A stretch of 6,016 bases of DNA, taken from assembly GCA_001775355.1 (NCBI GenBank), contig MEWM01000019.1:1-6016 (forward strand). The letters run 5' to 3'. Source of the stretch: a candidate division Zixibacteria bacterium RBG_16_43_9 (lineage in GTDB: Bacteria; Zixibacteria; MSB-5A5; RBG-16-43-9). This document shows positions 5,451 to 6,016 of this stretch, one piece after another (positions within the stretch are counted from its first letter, which is position 1; each line of letters starts with the position of its first letter). The notes below the pieces were generated by a model. That model worked only from the letters and a program-made list of their open reading frames with translations, searched no databases and was not told where the DNA came from. The position numbers and the translations under genes are program-made.

Positions 5451-6016
5451 TCATTTCTCCAATCCCATCTTCTTTATTAACTCAACAAACTTGGGGATCG
5501 AGCGGAGTTTCATAAAGTCGTCGTTCGTCCGCAGGCCGCTGAGGTTGTAGTCGTGTTCTTCGTATGCCTTTTCCAAATATTCAATAGCTTTCTCGGTTTC
5601 ATCCAGACACGCATACAGCGAGGCCATATCATAGTATAGTACCTGCCCCTGTTCTGCCTTGGACTGCATTATCTCCAGCCACCTGCGCAGATAACCGGTC
5701 CAACCGGAGGATGCATAGGCCTCTCGAAGTGTTGTAACCTCCTCCTGGCTTAGGAATCCGGCGAAAGAAGCCCCTTTTAGGATTCCCTCTACTGCTTCGT
5801 CGTACTTTCCCTTGCGTTTGTTCACATCGGCCAGGATCATGTGGGCAAAACCGAAGGTGGGATCCATATCCAGAATTTTTTCGGCTTGCTCCACCGCCTT
5901 GTCCTCGCGCCCGGCGTACAGGTATACATTACCCGCCGCCGTATTAATAATAAGGGAGAGGGGATCAAGCTCCAGTGCTTTGTTGATCTCCTCAATAGCT
6001 TCGGAGGTTCTACCCA
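5451..6016 (-). CDS. TPR-repeat protein, C-terminal 187 residues (N-terminus outside window)
   Basis: The frame is open from position 6016 down to the TGA at 5453-5451, so the gene starts beyond the right edge; the GTG at 5894-5892 lies inside the reading frame and is not a credible start. The visible part is a run of tetratricopeptide repeats: 'EAIEEINKALELDPLSL', then 'AGREDKAVEQAEKILDMDP', then 'KRKGKYDEAVEGILKGA', a less regular segment, and 'LYACLDETEKAIEYLEKAY'. It closes with 'DDFMKLRSIPKFVELIKKMG'. This ending (short-distance 'F..LRS.P.F..L...MGL') is typical of large proteins that join TPRs to an N-terminal Ser/Thr kinase, adenylate cyclase or winged-helix DNA-binding domain; which of these is present cannot be seen. 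The gene is visibly richer in G+C than hemW and the barrel operon (40 of 60 bases in 5881-5940). Its stop is four bases from the end of the repeat element. Confidence 0.85.
   Translation of the reverse strand, partial: GRTSEAIEEINKALELDPLSLIINTAAGNVYLYAGREDKAVEQAEKILDMDPTFGFAHMILADVNKRKGKYDEAVEGILKGASFAGFLSQEEVTTLREAYASSGWTGYLRRWLEIMQSKAEQGQVLYYDMASLYACLDETEKAIEYLEKAYEEHDYNLSGLRTNDDFMKLRSIPKFVELIKKMGLEK

Overview
The window reads as Gram-negative bacterial chromosome of moderate, somewhat AT-rich composition. The diderm evidence is an outer-membrane beta-barrel protein of the OMPP1/FadL type and a lipoprotein signal peptide. The barrel protein carries an N-terminal 'GLGGAF.GLADD.SA.YWNPAGLA' signature that I associate with FadL/PorV-like proteins of the FCB group and nearby candidate phyla (Zixibacteria, WOR-3, KSB1-like lineages). 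That placement is an inference from protein style and is not secure.

Layout. Positions 1-702 (minus) hold the first 234 residues of the excision-repair ATPase UvrA, cut by the window edge. Positions 703-1245 are a long AT-rich divergent intergenic region. It carries a good sigma70-like promoter for uvrA, a perfect TTGACA on the plus strand, a possible decayed coding remnant, and a textbook Shine-Dalgarno sequence with no start codon after it. Positions 1246-4080 (plus) form a two-gene operon with a 15-bp gap: the FadL-family barrel and an esterase-fold lipoprotein. A perfect palindromic terminator (4107-4122) flanked by A and T tracts closes this operon and also the convergent hemW gene (4142-5275, minus). 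Upstream of hemW lies an approximately 83-bp double-hairpin element with inverted ends (5365-5447), resembling a dispersed REP/MITE-type repeat. Positions 5451-6016 (minus) are the C-terminal 187 residues of a TPR protein whose N-terminus is outside the window.

How the genes relate. uvrA (DNA repair) and hemW (radical-SAM heme chaperone or coproporphyrinogen oxidase-like protein) are ordinary housekeeping genes, unrelated to each other. The functional unit is the barrel plus lipoprotein pair, which suggests uptake, export or surface handling of a hydrophobic or esterified compound. The most interesting point is that the lipoprotein keeps the scaffold of the esterase D / antigen 85-like family but seems to have lost the catalytic serine (GHSxGG has become GHGNGG at residues 249-254), and very probably the histidine. 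It also carries an insertion of roughly 75-80 residues directly before the nucleophile elbow. It therefore looks like a lipid-anchored pseudo-esterase paired with an outer-membrane channel. I see no CRISPR array, tRNA, rRNA, transposase or phage gene.
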